Source: Providencia stuartii
GTDB taxonomy: Bacteria; Pseudomonadota; Gammaproteobacteria; Enterobacterales; Enterobacteriaceae
Direction: 5' to 3'
DNA: 64,000 bases
NCBI RefSeq assembly: GCF_029277985.1
Contig: NZ_CP119546.1
Location: forward strand, 1,302,001-1,366,000
The position numbers and the translations under genes were made by a program. The notes under the pieces are model-generated. The model had not been told where the DNA came from. It was given only the letters and a program-made list of their open reading frames with translations, and did not search any database. Below are positions 30,057 to 39,518 of this stretch, piece after piece (the first letter of the stretch is position 1; each line of letters begins with the position of its first letter).

Positions 30057-31139
30057 TTATTGGCTGTAGTACCAGTTTAATTTTTCTTTCGCCCAGTCAA
30101 TGCCACTTTTGTACTCATTTGGTAACAGCTCTACTAGCGAATTTAGGCTGTCAGCAAGCTCAGTTGGGCAGCTGTGAGTCAGGTTTAAATGACCAACTTT
30201 ACGAACAGGACGAACGTCTTTTTCATACCAGTGCAGATGAACTAACGGTAAACTTAACCATTGTTGATTGAGCTCAGTGCCAATTAAATTCACCATAACA
30301 GAAGGATTAAATACTGTCGGCGATGGCATTGGTAAATCTAAAATAGCGCGTAAATGCAATTCAAATTGGCTGATAGAGGCACCGTTCTGGGTCCAGTGAC
30401 CACTGTTATGCACACGTGGAGCTAATTCATTGATAAGTAATTTATCACCAACGACAAAACACTCCATTGCCATAACACCAACATAATCTAGCTCATTCAT
30501 GACAGCACTTAACATAGCCTGAGCTTGTTGCTGCTGTGAATGGTTCGCGTTGGGGAAAGCGACACTGGTGCGTAAGATACCTTCTTGATGTAGGTTATGG
30601 GTGATAGGATAAAATACACACTCCCCCGCACGATTACGCGCGCCAATAACGGATACTTCTGCATCAAAAGGGATACCTTGCTCGACAATACAGTTCCCAT
30701 AGATTTCATCAGGTAGACTCGCTTCGTTGCCGGGTGAAACACGCCATTGACCACGGCCATCATAGCCACCCGTTCTACGTTTGACGATCAAGAAATCACC
30801 GAGGGTTGCAAAGAGTTCAGGCCATTGCGCTTTAGCGTCAAGAGAAGCCCAAGGTGCGGTGGCTAAACCCAGCGAATCAAAGAGGCTTTTTTGTGGGAAT
30901 CTATCTGCTAAACGAGGAAAAATATCTCGGTTAATAAAGGCATTATGAAGTGCTAGCTCTTTAGTCAGTGGTGTTTCAGGCCAGCGCTCAATTTCTGCGG
31001 TGATAACACTTTGTTGATAGGGAACGGCTTCAGGTTCCGCATCTAACCCAACAGGAAATACTGCAATACCAAGCGGTTCACCTGCTTGACGCAACATGCG
31101 GCCTAATTGACCATTACCAAGGACACAGACGGGTTTCAT
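30057..31139 (-). CDS. purK: 5-(carboxyamino)imidazole ribonucleotide synthase (ATPase subunit)
   Basis: 360 residues, ATP-grasp fold. The N-terminal Rossmann-like part begins [13 protein letters not shown], and GGYDGRGQW is the ATP-grasp glycine loop; [14 protein letters not shown] holds metal and substrate ligands. It converts AIR + ATP + bicarbonate to N5-CAIR in purine synthesis. The ATG overlaps the purE stop (ATGA at 31136-31139), so the two are coupled. Confidence 0.97.
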   Translation of the reverse strand: MKPVCVLGNGQLGRMLRQAGEPLGIAVFPVGLDAEPEAVPYQQSVITAEIERWPETPLTKELALHNAFINRDIFPRLADRFPQKSLFDSLGLATAPWASLDAKAQWPELFATLGDFLIVKRRTGGYDGRGQWRVSPGNEASLPDEIYGNCIVEQGIPFDAEVSVIGARNRAGECVFYPITHNLHQEGILRTSVAFPNANHSQQQQAQAMLSAVMNELDYVGVMAMECFVVGDKLLINELAPRVHNSGHWTQNGASISQFELHLRAILDLPMPSPTVFNPSVMVNLIGTELNQQWLSLPLVHLHWYEKDVRPVRKVGHLNLTHSCPTELADSLNSLVELLPNEYKSGIDWAKEKLNWYYSQ

Positions 31140-31642
31140 TGTGCCTCCCGAGGATCAGGGTTGTTAAGCACATCATTCGTTTGCGCCTCACGCCAAGCGG
31201 CTAAGCGAGCAAATAGCGCCTTATCAGTATTCGCAAGAATTTGTGCGGCCAGTAGTGCCGCATTTGCAGCACCGGCCTTACCGATTGCCAGTGTACCTAC
31301 AGGGATACCTTTAGGCATTTGTACAATAGAGTAGAGACTATCGACACCACTCAACGCAGCGCTTTGTACTGGAACACCTAACACAGGAACTAAGGTTTTT
31401 GCTGCAAGCATACCCGGTAAATGAGCGGCTCCGCCGGCTCCTGCAATAATCACCTCAAAGCCATTTTCTTTTGCTTGTTCCGCAAAGGAAAATAGTTTGT
31501 CGGGGGTACGATGTGCTGAGACAATTTCAACGTGGAAAGGCAGTTGCAGCTCGGTTAAGACATCGGCAGCGTGTTGCATGGTTGTCCAATCACTTTTAGA
31601 ACCCATAACAATAGCGATTTTTGCCGCAGATTGAGCAGTCAT
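31136..31642 (-). CDS. purE: N5-CAIR mutase
   Basis: 168 residues. [10 protein letters not shown] (about 13-22), SAHRTPDKL with the catalytic histidine, [17 protein letters not shown] and [22 protein letters not shown] are the class I PurE signatures. It rearranges N5-CAIR made by PurK to CAIR. A strong PurR operator lies about 85 bases upstream of the start, so the operon is likely repressed by hypoxanthine/guanine through PurR. Confidence 0.97.
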   Translation of the reverse strand: MTAQSAAKIAIVMGSKSDWTTMQHAADVLTELQLPFHVEIVSAHRTPDKLFSFAEQAKENGFEVIIAGAGGAAHLPGMLAAKTLVPVLGVPVQSAALSGVDSLYSIVQMPKGIPVGTLAIGKAGAANAALLAAQILANTDKALFARLAAWREAQTNDVLNNPDPREAQ

Positions 31643-31725
31643 TTTGTGTAATCCCTGTGGTTAATAAATTTTCACCGTGAGGTGGGAAAAATGAATTGCC
31701 CCGATCATATCATGGTAACTCGCTA

Positions 31726-31741
31726 AGGAAAACGTTTGCGT
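31726..31741 (-). promoter_or_regulatory. PurR operator of purEK
   Basis: On the minus strand ACGCAAACGTTTTCCT fits every fixed base of the PurR box ANGCAANCGNTTNCNT. It lies between purE and lpxH, upstream of purE. Confidence 0.85.
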
Positions 31742-31801
31742 GGTTAAAATATCAGCAAACGAATGCGGGTTGAGCAATTTACTGAGTTACCGTATCAGAG
31801 A

Positions 31802-32524
31802 TTAAAAAGGGAAAAAAATGAGCTCAATACCTTGTTCATTTATCACAAATGCTGAGCCTTCATGATGCCATGCACCTAAAACGCCGCGATAATAACGTTT
31901 ATCAGCGACATCAATTTCATGAATAGCGGGGCGATGGGTATGACCATGTATCATCCAGTCCGCTTGATAGTGTTCTAACGCTGCAATAACGGCCTGCTGA
32001 TTGACATCCATAATTGATTCGGCTTTCATACTGCTAGCATATTGACTATTTTTACGCATTTTTTCAGCAATACGTCGGCGGATAAATAGAGGTAAAGTTA
32101 AAAATACACGTTGGATCCATGGTGTGTGGACCTTTTGACGATAACGTTGATAAGCTTGGTCATCGGTACACAGTGTATCGCCATGCAAAATCAACACGCG
32201 TTGACCATAAAGTTCAAGCAATGTTTCTTGGTTAAGTATCGTCATGCCACATTGCTTGGCATAACGTTTGCCTAGTAAGAAGTCACGGTTTCCATGAATA
32301 AAGTAACAAGGGATACCACGGTCAGTAAGGCTTTTTAAGGCTTCAGCCACTTGTTGATGGAGCTGAGTCTTATCGTCATCACCAATCCAATAATTAAAAA
32401 AGTCGCCGAGGATATACAGGCTGTCGGCATCAATAGCTTGTTGGTGAATAAAATTCATAAAACCGGCGGTAATCGCCGGTTCATCTTCACTCAAATGCAG
32501 GTCTGCAATGATATAAGTGGACAT
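31802..32524 (-). CDS. lpxH: UDP-2,3-diacylglucosamine pyrophosphohydrolase LpxH
   Basis: 240 residues, calcineurin-like metallophosphoesterase. [14 protein letters not shown] (D and H), [30 protein letters not shown] and HGHTHRPA are the five metal-binding blocks. It removes UMP from UDP-2,3-diacyl-GlcN to give lipid X, an essential step in lipid A synthesis on the inner face of the membrane. It lies 13 bases after ppiB on the same strand, as in E. coli. Confidence 0.96.
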   Translation of the reverse strand: MSTYIIADLHLSEDEPAITAGFMNFIHQQAIDADSLYILGDFFNYWIGDDDKTQLHQQVAEALKSLTDRGIPCYFIHGNRDFLLGKRYAKQCGMTILNQETLLELYGQRVLILHGDTLCTDDQAYQRYRQKVHTPWIQRVFLTLPLFIRRRIAEKMRKNSQYASSMKAESIMDVNQQAVIAALEHYQADWMIHGHTHRPAIHEIDVADKRYYRGVLGAWHHEGSAFVINEQGIELIFFPF

Positions 32525-32537
32525 ATTATGCGTCGAA

Positions 32538-33032
32538 TTATTCGCTAACAGTCACTTTTTCAATCACAACATCTTCGCGTGGAACGTCTTGGTGGAAACC
32601 ACTACGACCTGTTGAAACCCCTTTGATTTTGTCAACAACGTCCATACCTTCAACAACTTCTGCAAATACACAGTAGCCCCAACCATCAGGGTGTTCTGAA
32701 CGGAAGTTAAGGAAGTCGTTATCAACAACGTTAATGAAAAACTGTGCTGTAGCTGAGTGTGGATCGTTAGTACGAGCCATGGCTAAAGTACCACGATTAT
32801 TTTTTAAGCCGTTATTAGCTTCGTTTTTGATCTGTGCTTTTGTTGCTTTTTGTTTCATGCCAGGTTCAAAACCGCCGCCTTGGATCATGAAACCATTAAT
32901 GACACGGTGGAAAATGGTATTATTGTAGAAACCTTCACGGCAGTAATTCAAAAAGTTTTCGACGGTTACTGGAGCTTTATCGTCAAAAGTGTTAATAACA
33001 ATGTCACCGTGATTGGTATGAAAAGTCACCAT
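32538..33032 (-). CDS. ppiB: Cytoplasmic peptidyl-prolyl isomerase B (cyclophilin)
   Basis: 164 residues (the same as E. coli PpiB). No signal peptide, so cytosolic. [19 protein letters not shown] holds the catalytic arginine and the substrate-pocket residues; [21 protein letters not shown] and [15 protein letters not shown] are also typical. It speeds proline isomerisation in folding. It is co-directional with lpxH and purEK. Confidence 0.96.
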   Translation of the reverse strand: MVTFHTNHGDIVINTFDDKAPVTVENFLNYCREGFYNNTIFHRVINGFMIQGGGFEPGMKQKATKAQIKNEANNGLKNNRGTLAMARTNDPHSATAQFFINVVDNDFLNFRSEHPDGWGYCVFAEVVEGMDVVDKIKGVSTGRSGFHQDVPREDVVIEKVTVSE

Positions 33033-33443
33033 AATAGCTATCCTGAATAATTGTATTTATTGCGCCTTCTGTTGAAGGCGTGGTTGTCAGGAAGTTTATA
33101 TCACAGATAAAACCCGACTTGAAGTCACTGTCTAGGTTATCAATGCGTTGAACGATAGCGATAGTATGACAAAGATCATGTGTATTTCTTGCATTCTGAT
33201 AGTGTTCAGGGTTCAATATCATTCTATTTTGTAGGTAGATACCTTATATTTATTGAAATATCCCTTAATAGCTTGAACCAGCGATACTCCAAAGAGTTTG
33301 AGATGCGAATTCACGATAGGTCTATCGCGAGCAGCTTCCGAAATACTAGCATAGGATGAGCGAATGCTATCCGTCGCGCGGTAACTGGGAGTGAGTCGAG
33401 TATATGGGTGATAAACACGTACACATTTAACGGAATAGTCCAG
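33033..33443. other. Intergenic region between divergent ppiB and cysS
   Basis: No gene is supported. It should contain both promoters. The part from 33300 to 33400 is noticeably richer in G+C and structure: CGATAG (33314-33319) and CTATCG (33322-33327) form a tight dyad, and TAGCAT/ATGCTA with nested GGAT/ATCC lie further on. It may be a structured cysS leader. Confidence 0.4.
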
Positions 33444-34832
33444 ATGCTACAGATTTTTAATACACTGAGTCGCCAAAAAGAAGAGTTTAAACCCATTCAC
33501 CCAGGGAAAATAGGGATGTACGTGTGTGGTATCACCATTTACGATTTGTGTCATATTGGTCATGGTCGTACATTTGTGGCTTTTGATGCCATTAGCCGTT
33601 ATTTACGCTATCTGGGTTATGACCTCACTTATGTACGTAACGTGACGGATATTGACGATAAAATTATCAAACGTGCTGCTGAAAATAATGAAACAGTTGA
33701 TGCGTTAACGACTCGCATGCTGGCTGAAATGCACAAGGATTTTGATGCTCTCAATATCCTAAGACCTGATAGTGAACCTCGCGCAACACAGCATATTAAA
33801 GAAATTATCGAGCTCACTGACTTACTGATCAAACGTGGCCATGCATATGTGGCAGAAAACGGTGATGTGATGTTTGAGGTGAAAACAGATAAAGATTATG
33901 GGCAATTATCTCGTCAAGATCTAGAACAACTACAAGCAGGGGCGCGTGTTGAAGTTGCTGATGTTAAACGTAACCCAATGGATTTTGTACTATGGAAAAT
34001 GTCAAAAGAAGGTGAGCCTAGCTGGGAATCACCATGGGGCTTAGGTCGCCCAGGCTGGCATATTGAGTGTTCCGCGATGAACAGCAAAGCATTGGGTAAT
34101 CACTTTGATATCCATGGTGGGGGTTCTGATTTGATGTTCCCACATCATGAAAATGAAATCGCGCAATCTACCTGTGCTCATGATGGTCCTTATGTGAATT
34201 ACTGGATGCATTCAGGGATGGTGATGGTTGATCGTGAAAAAATGTCTAAATCACTGAATAATTTCTTTACTATTCGTGATGTACTAGGATATTACGATCC
34301 TGAAACCGTGCGTTATTTCTTATTATCTGGCCATTATCGTAGCCAATTAAATTATACTGAAGAGAATCTAAAGCAAGCTCGTACGGCTTTAGAGCGTTTA
34401 TACACCGCGCTTCGTGGTACAGATAAATCAGTGGCTCCTGCGGGTGGTGAAGTATTTAAGCACCGTTTTGAAGAAGCGATGAACGATGATTTTAATACAC
34501 CAGAGGCTTATTCCGTCCTGTTTGACATGGCTCGCGAAATTAACCGCTTAAAAGCAGAAAACATGGTTGCTGCGAATGAATTGGCAGCGGAATTACGTCA
34601 ATTAGCCAGTGTATTAGGATTACTTGAACAAGAGCCGGAAGCCTTTTTGCAAGGTAATGCACAAAGTGAAGGCGATGAAGAAGTTGCTAAAATTGAAGCA
34701 CTGATTAAACAGCGTAATGACGCCCGTAAAAATAAGGAATGGGCTTTAGCCGATGCAGCCCGTGATGAATTAACGGCAATGGGAATTGTGCTAGAAGATG
34801 GTGCACAAGGAACAACTTGGCGCCGTAAATAA
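33444..34832 (+). CDS. cysS: Cysteinyl-tRNA synthetase
   Basis: 462 residues from the ATG at 33444 ([15 protein letters not shown]), matching the E. coli start; an upstream start at 33408 is rejected. Class I synthetase: the HIGH motif is in CHIGHGRT (near 35-42) and KMSKS near 266-270. Zinc ligands are C28, the cysteine in WHIECSAM, and the HHENE histidines. It charges tRNA(Cys). It ends at a strong terminator. Confidence 0.98.
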   Translation: MLQIFNTLSRQKEEFKPIHPGKIGMYVCGITIYDLCHIGHGRTFVAFDAISRYLRYLGYDLTYVRNVTDIDDKIIKRAAENNETVDALTTRMLAEMHKDFDALNILRPDSEPRATQHIKEIIELTDLLIKRGHAYVAENGDVMFEVKTDKDYGQLSRQDLEQLQAGARVEVADVKRNPMDFVLWKMSKEGEPSWESPWGLGRPGWHIECSAMNSKALGNHFDIHGGGSDLMFPHHENEIAQSTCAHDGPYVNYWMHSGMVMVDREKMSKSLNNFFTIRDVLGYYDPETVRYFLLSGHYRSQLNYTEENLKQARTALERLYTALRGTDKSVAPAGGEVFKHRFEEAMNDDFNTPEAYSVLFDMAREINRLKAENMVAANELAAELRQLASVLGLLEQEPEAFLQGNAQSEGDEEVAKIEALIKQRNDARKNKEWALADAARDELTAMGIVLEDGAQGTTWRRK

Positions 34833-34851
34833 CCTCTCATACGATTAGATT

Positions 34852-34883
34852 AACCCGTTAAAATATTTTTAACGGGTTTTTTT
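34852..34883 (+). terminator. Intrinsic terminator after cysS
   Basis: AACCCGTTAAAA (34852-34863) pairs with TTTTAACGGGTT (34867-34878), and the T run continues. Confidence 0.9.
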
Positions 34884-35502
34884 ATTCCCTTTTTCTGCAT
34901 TTAACATCCTACTTTATTTATGGATTAATAAATAAAGCTGGTATCGATTCAGCTAAAAAATTCCAATTAAGTCACTTAAAAGATATCGGCTTTTAAAATA
35001 TTAATAGTATAAAAATTCAAATGTTATTAATAGTAACGCAACGGGCTTAATTAATTTTTTGAGCTATTTTGATAAATAATATTTCAAAAGTAGCAACATT
35101 ATTTAATTATCTTGAGTGACTATAAACTCACAAAATTAAGTGTTAATACTTAATTAACACAAAAAACTACCAAGTTAATTAAATATAATTTTATATTTCA
35201 ACTTTATAGTCTAAAACTGACTATTATGGATTTAGATTTCTTTATTTTTGCTTTGGTTGGCTCACTGATAGTATTTTAAATGAAAATTTAGATTTAAATA
35301 AATGTTAAAATAATATAATGAGGTTTAGTTTTATCATTATTAAAAAAGCAGGTGTTTACATAAATGTATTTTTATTTATTATTTTAATAGGTAGGGGTAA
35401 ATATTATTTCTACTTACACTGATCTTTTATTTCTTATTTATTTTGAATTTATTATGAGGCTACTTAAGCTCTATTAATCACTACTTGTTCATGAGGAATA
35501 TC
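34884..35502. other. AT-rich leader region of the fimbrial operon
   Basis: About 600 very AT-rich bases without a gene. Dyads are seen at 35140-35160 (GTGTTAAT/ATTAACAC) and 35150-35182 (TTAATTAAC/GTTAATTAA), which share bases and could be alternative structures or H-NS/regulator targets. I find no adjacent recombinase, so an invertible promoter switch is not supported. Confidence 0.4.
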
Positions 35503-36018
35503 ATGGCTTTTAAAACTAAGTTAATTACAGCGATGTTATTTACTGGCGTCAGCTTTGGTGCTGCTGCTGGTGATAATAGCGATAATATTACACTGAATGG
35601 TGTAATTACCGCGGTAACTTGTAATGTCACTGCAAATGGTGGCAACTCAGTATTTAATGTTGGTACTTTTGCTCAAAATAGCTTTACACCCAATGTACAA
35701 AATGGTGATACGGCGCTTGTTGTATCATTAGAAAATTGTAGTGCGGATTCAGATAAAGGTGCTTTATATGTACAAGGCACAACCACGACGGCTAACACAG
35801 CAAAAAATATCTTTATCGGTAGCGACCCTACAGTTGGCTTTATGTTGCAAGAAGATGGCAAAACAGACCAAGTCGTTGCTAATAAAGCCATTCCTGTAAC
35901 GGTATCTGCAACACAACCAACTAATTATTCTTTCAAGGTTGGTATGGGTTCGACTGATGCTGTGCCTGCTGTTGGTTCATATTCAGCGCCAATTATTATT
36001 GCTTATGCATCTGAGTAA
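35503..36018 (+). CDS. Major fimbrial subunit (type 1-like pilin)
   Basis: 171 residues from the ATG at 35503, with AGGA seven bases before; a TTG at 35485 and ATG at 35491 are in frame but less likely. The signal peptide ends near GAAAG. Pilin marks: an N-terminal TLNGVITAVTCNV with the first cysteine, the second in LENCSAD, and a C-terminal beta-strand ending YSAPIIIAYASE. Subunits join by donor-strand exchange on the cell surface. It heads the operon, and a hairpin just after may raise its level over the downstream genes. Confidence 0.9.
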   Translation: MAFKTKLITAMLFTGVSFGAAAGDNSDNITLNGVITAVTCNVTANGGNSVFNVGTFAQNSFTPNVQNGDTALVVSLENCSADSDKGALYVQGTTTTANTAKNIFIGSDPTVGFMLQEDGKTDQVVANKAIPVTVSATQPTNYSFKVGMGSTDAVPAVGSYSAPIIIAYASE

Positions 36019-36030
36019 CTCGTAATACTT

Positions 36031-36057
36031 GAAGCGCAGATTTCTGCGCTTCATTTT
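36031..36057 (+). terminator. Hairpin after the major pilin gene (partial terminator or stabiliser)
   Basis: GAAGCGCAGA at 36031-36040 pairs with TCTGCGCTTC at 36043-36052; ATTTTAAT follows. It lies between the major pilin and the first chaperone in an otherwise tight operon. Similar hairpins in other fimbrial operons bias expression towards the major subunit. Confidence 0.6.
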
Positions 36058-36087
36058 AATGTGAAATAAATTATTAGGTGTAGGGAT

Positions 36088-36813
36088 ATGATAGTAAAAG
36101 TATTTGGCATGATTGGAACAATGTTATTATTACTGAGTTCAACCTCAGCAATAGCGGGGATCATATTGCATGGAACTCGCATTATTTATAATGAGAGTAG
36201 GGACAATGTAGGTGCGAACATTACTATCAAAAGCGAAGACAATTCGAATACGCCATATTTAATTCGTACACAAATTTATCGTGATGTACAAGGACAAGTC
36301 GCTCAAGATAAGTTTGTGACAACACCGTCTATGTTTCGCTTGGAACCTAATAATTTAAATCAGGTTAAAATTCTCAGAATTAAAAATGATTTACCAAAAG
36401 ATCGTGAATCTATTTTTTATTTTAGAGCAATAGCATTACCAGCAACAGATAAGCTTGATGATAAAGCAAACCCTAACTTGGCAGGGACATTGCAAATTGC
36501 AACGGGAAATACGATCAAACTATTTTATCGACCTGTTAAGTTTTCTATTAGCCAAAAAGAGGCTATGGGGTTATTGAAATTCTCTCTGCACTCTAATGGA
36601 TTAAAAGTGGCCAACCCGACACCTTATTACATCACGCTCAGTGAAATTAAAGTGGCTAATAAATTGGTTAAGCTTAATCCCAAATTAGGTAATACCATGA
36701 TCGCCCCTTTTAGTGATGTGGTGTATCAAGATATTCACCAAAAAGGCAAGGTGCAGTGGAGCGCAATCAATGACTTTGGCGGAAGGGATCAATTCAATGG
36801 CTCGGTTCAATAA
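36088..36813 (+). CDS. Periplasmic fimbrial chaperone 1 (PapD-like)
   Basis: 241 residues with a signal peptide to about residue 23. The two-domain PapD pattern is clear: LHGTRIIYNE with the subunit-anchoring arginine, LPKDRESIFYFRAIALP and NTIKLFYRPV with the conserved lysine, then VANPTPYYITLSEI in domain 2. It holds pilins in the periplasm and delivers them to the usher. Its 3' end overlaps the next gene by 17 bases. Confidence 0.9.
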   Translation: MIVKVFGMIGTMLLLLSSTSAIAGIILHGTRIIYNESRDNVGANITIKSEDNSNTPYLIRTQIYRDVQGQVAQDKFVTTPSMFRLEPNNLNQVKILRIKNDLPKDRESIFYFRAIALPATDKLDDKANPNLAGTLQIATGNTIKLFYRPVKFSISQKEAMGLLKFSLHSNGLKVANPTPYYITLSEIKVANKLVKLNPKLGNTMIAPFSDVVYQDIHQKGKVQWSAINDFGGRDQFNGSVQ

Positions 36814-37348
36814 ACTGTCATCGATATTTCTGGCATTGATGTTGGTAAATATCAGTCATGCTCATGCAGAGAGTACTGCAAAAGTCGATTTATCAGCGTC
36901 TTTAGTTGATGGTAGCTGCGCTATTGAGTTATCAGAAAAGTCACTGGATTTTAAGCCTTACAGTGTTACCGATTTTCCAACGGCAAAAACAACGGTTGAA
37001 ATACAACCGATTACAGCAAAAGTTTCATGTGAAGGTGGGAATACAACACCGTTATTAAGTTTAAAAGGCATAACGCCGTATAGCGGTAATAATAAAGTTT
37101 TTTTAGACGGCGCTCCTAATGGAACAGGATTTATGATCCAGCGGAAGATAAAAACACGTGGATTAAATGATTTTTATAGTGATGACGCATTAGAAAATCA
37201 AGGTAAGCAGGTTGCCTTAACACCATTAAATTCATCGAATCAATTCTCAAGTACGGAGTATTTTGAAATTGGGCTTGTCAGCGTAGAGAACACGGTTACT
37301 CCTGATTTTTTAAAAGCCAATATTACATTTACCGTTCTTTTTCAGTGA
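36797..37348 (+). CDS. Minor fimbrial subunit 1
   Basis: 183 residues from the ATG at 36797, after GGAAGGGA; the longer frame from 36713 runs through chaperone 1 and is rejected. The signal peptide ends near HAHA. The fold has two cysteines (LVDGSCAIEL and KVSCEGG) and a C-terminal strand ending ITFTVLFQ, both typical of pilins and CS1/Yad-like minor subunits. It could act as an adaptor or terminator. Exact place in the fimbria is unknown. Confidence 0.78.
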   Translation: MARFNKLSSIFLALMLVNISHAHAESTAKVDLSASLVDGSCAIELSEKSLDFKPYSVTDFPTAKTTVEIQPITAKVSCEGGNTTPLLSLKGITPYSGNNKVFLDGAPNGTGFMIQRKIKTRGLNDFYSDDALENQGKQVALTPLNSSNQFSSTEYFEIGLVSVENTVTPDFLKANITFTVLFQ

Positions 37349-37364
37349 GAAGTAAGGGGCAACT

Positions 37365-37970
37365 GTGCAGAATTTTTTCATCTTGCATAAACAATTACAG
37401 CGGATTATGAAATTTGCTTTGTTGGTCATTACATTAAACTATCTGGGGCATATAGCCTTAGTAAAAGCAGAGCCAATTCGCATTCATTTTTCAGCGGAGT
37501 ATCTTCAAGGCACATGCGAAATTAGTGTCAGCCAGCCGATTATTGAATTTAATAACGGCGCAAGTATTTTGACCTCGAATGTGAAGAATGGAACAGCGGT
37601 ACAAGAAAAATTTACCTTAGATTTTATTAATTGTGATAGTAAAAGCTTAACTCACTATACACCTAAAATTAAAGTATCAGGTGAAAGCTTAACACTTGGT
37701 GGTAGCCCTTTATATGTAAATTCAGCCAGCTCAACAGCGAAAGGATATGGTTTTTTACTCACTACAGAGGGAAACAGCTATTTCAAAGCAAATAATAATT
37801 TAGCTGAAACAGGGTGGATTAATGCGACTTGGACGGCTAATAGCCCATTATCGATATTAAATAAAACGAAAATACCGTTTACGACAACAATTTCATGTGG
37901 GAATTGTAGCGGTGAATTACAAGGTGGAAAACTCCATAGCACAGTAACATTTCAATTTTTTTATGACTGA
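37365..37970 (+). CDS. Minor fimbrial subunit 2
   Basis: 201 residues from a GTG at 37365, with AAGGGG at good spacing. A later ATG at 37407 would trim 14 residues but has a poorer ribosome site. The signal peptide ends near VKA. It resembles the preceding subunit: LQGTCEISVSQPIIEF and FINCDSKS give the cysteine pair, with an extra ISCGNCSG near the C-terminus and the end strand VTFQFFYD. Probably a minor pilin. Confidence 0.75.
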   Translation: MQNFFILHKQLQRIMKFALLVITLNYLGHIALVKAEPIRIHFSAEYLQGTCEISVSQPIIEFNNGASILTSNVKNGTAVQEKFTLDFINCDSKSLTHYTPKIKVSGESLTLGGSPLYVNSASSTAKGYGFLLTTEGNSYFKANNNLAETGWINATWTANSPLSILNKTKIPFTTTISCGNCSGELQGGKLHSTVTFQFFYD

Positions 37971-37978
37971 AAATAATG

Positions 37979-38704
37979 ATGAAACTTTTTTTAGTGTTAT
38001 TAACTTTATTATTTAGTTGCATATTTAATATCGCTATTGCGGATGGCGGCGTATTGCTGAACCAAACACGTGTTATTTTTTTAGGGACGGCGAAGAGCAC
38101 AAAGGCAACAATAGAAAATCGTAGCAATAATACCTATTTAGTTAAGGTTAATGCATTGATTTCACCTGACAGTCAAGAAAAAGCACCTTTTTTAGTGAAT
38201 CCACCTTTATTTAGAATGGAATCACAAAGCCAAAATACAGTAGTGATTATGCCTAATCAAATAAAGCATCTACCTACTGATAGAGAATCTGTTTTTTATT
38301 TAAGTTTTTTAGCGATACCAAGCGTACCAAAGAATGAATTAACAGAAAGTAGCGAAAGTTATTCGCAAGTCTCTTTTGGCTTACAAATGGTTATTAAATT
38401 ATTTTACCGACCCGAAAATATTATTAGTGGCGTAAATCAGGCACCATCACAGCTGACTTATCAGCAAAAAGGAAATGTCTTGATTGTGAATAATCCAACG
38501 GCTTATTTTCAGACATTCTCTTCACTAAAGGTAAATGGAAAGCAAATAGATAATCAAAGTGCAGGAATGATGGTTGCTCCTTTTTCAGACATAAAATACC
38601 AAATTAACCAAGAGGCTAAAGATATAACTTGGAGAGTGATGAATGATTTTGGTGGAGAAAGTCGAGAATACCATCAAGCCTTGAAAGGTGGAGAGAAAAA
38701 ATAA
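37979..38704 (+). CDS. Periplasmic fimbrial chaperone 2 (PapD-like)
   Basis: 241 residues from the second of two ATGs (37976 and 37979). The signal peptide is cleaved after AIA. GVLLNQTRVIF, LPTDRESVFYLSFLAIP, VIKLFYRP and VNNPTAYFQTFSSLKVNG are the chaperone blocks. It is clearly distinct from chaperones 1 and 3, so the three may serve different subunits. Its stop codon overlaps the start of chaperone 3 by one base. Confidence 0.88.
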   Translation: MKLFLVLLTLLFSCIFNIAIADGGVLLNQTRVIFLGTAKSTKATIENRSNNTYLVKVNALISPDSQEKAPFLVNPPLFRMESQSQNTVVIMPNQIKHLPTDRESVFYLSFLAIPSVPKNELTESSESYSQVSFGLQMVIKLFYRPENIISGVNQAPSQLTYQQKGNVLIVNNPTAYFQTFSSLKVNGKQIDNQSAGMMVAPFSDIKYQINQEAKDITWRVMNDFGGESREYHQALKGGEKK

Positions 38705-39456
38705 TGAAATTTTCATCATGGCGTGCTTTGTTATTTTTTCATTTTATATGGCTATTGCCTATCACATCAAACAGCCAAAACGCGCTTAAATATGATGGAA
38801 TTGCAATGCAATCCACGAGAGTCATTTATCCTGAGTCTGCTCAAAAGGGCGTCGCGTTTAAAGTGACTAATTACAGCAATATGGCTTATTTATTGCAGTC
38901 TCAGGTAACAGAACCAAATGCCAGCGGGCAAAAGAAACCTGATTTTATTGTACTGCCACCATTAGAAAAAGTTAATGAAAAAGACTCAGTAGTCTTAATG
39001 ATTAAAGCGATTAACCATAAAATGCCCAAAGATCGTGAGTCATTATTTACTCTTAATATAAGAGCAATACCGAATCAGAAAAAAGAAGAGGGTAATGCAG
39101 CAAGATCGCAAATTATTATTGCAACGCAAAACCATCTAAAACTGTTTTATCGACCAGATGGATTACCAAAATATAGTGATGATGAAATATCAAAGAAACT
39201 CGTTTTTTATCGAGATAAAGGTCGTTTAGTCGTAAAAAACCCAACACCTTATTATGTGACTTTCGATTCAATTAAGGTGGGAAATAACATTATAGACCCC
39301 TCATCTTTATTTGAAATGGTTCCACCAATGGGGCAACAACAATATCCATTACCTGAAAATACTACAGGTGAACTGATATGGACGTTAATTGATCGGGACG
39401 GTGGGGTAACACAGCAATATACGAGCGAATTGTCATTATTCAGTTCTCTTTATTGA
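38704..39456 (+). CDS. Periplasmic fimbrial chaperone 3 (PapD-like)
   Basis: 250 residues. The signal peptide covers about residues 1-23. IAMQSTRVIYPESAQ, MPKDRESLFTLNIRAIP, HLKLFYRPDGLP and VKNPTPYYVTFDSIKVG mark the family. It starts in the stop codon of chaperone 2 (TAATG), so translation is probably coupled. Third chaperone gene in one operon with a single usher. Confidence 0.88.
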   Translation: MKFSSWRALLFFHFIWLLPITSNSQNALKYDGIAMQSTRVIYPESAQKGVAFKVTNYSNMAYLLQSQVTEPNASGQKKPDFIVLPPLEKVNEKDSVVLMIKAINHKMPKDRESLFTLNIRAIPNQKKEEGNAARSQIIIATQNHLKLFYRPDGLPKYSDDEISKKLVFYRDKGRLVVKNPTPYYVTFDSIKVGNNIIDPSSLFEMVPPMGQQQYPLPENTTGELIWTLIDRDGGVTQQYTSELSLFSSLY

Positions 39457-39518
39457 AATGAAAACAAGTAAAAAAGAGCACTTACTGCTTTAGGCCTCAT
39501 TTTGCTATTGATAAGTCA

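Noticed and set aside
35140..35182. Invertible phase-variation switch in front of the fimbrial operon
   Set aside because: The dyads are short and made almost only of A and T, and no recombinase gene adjoins them.
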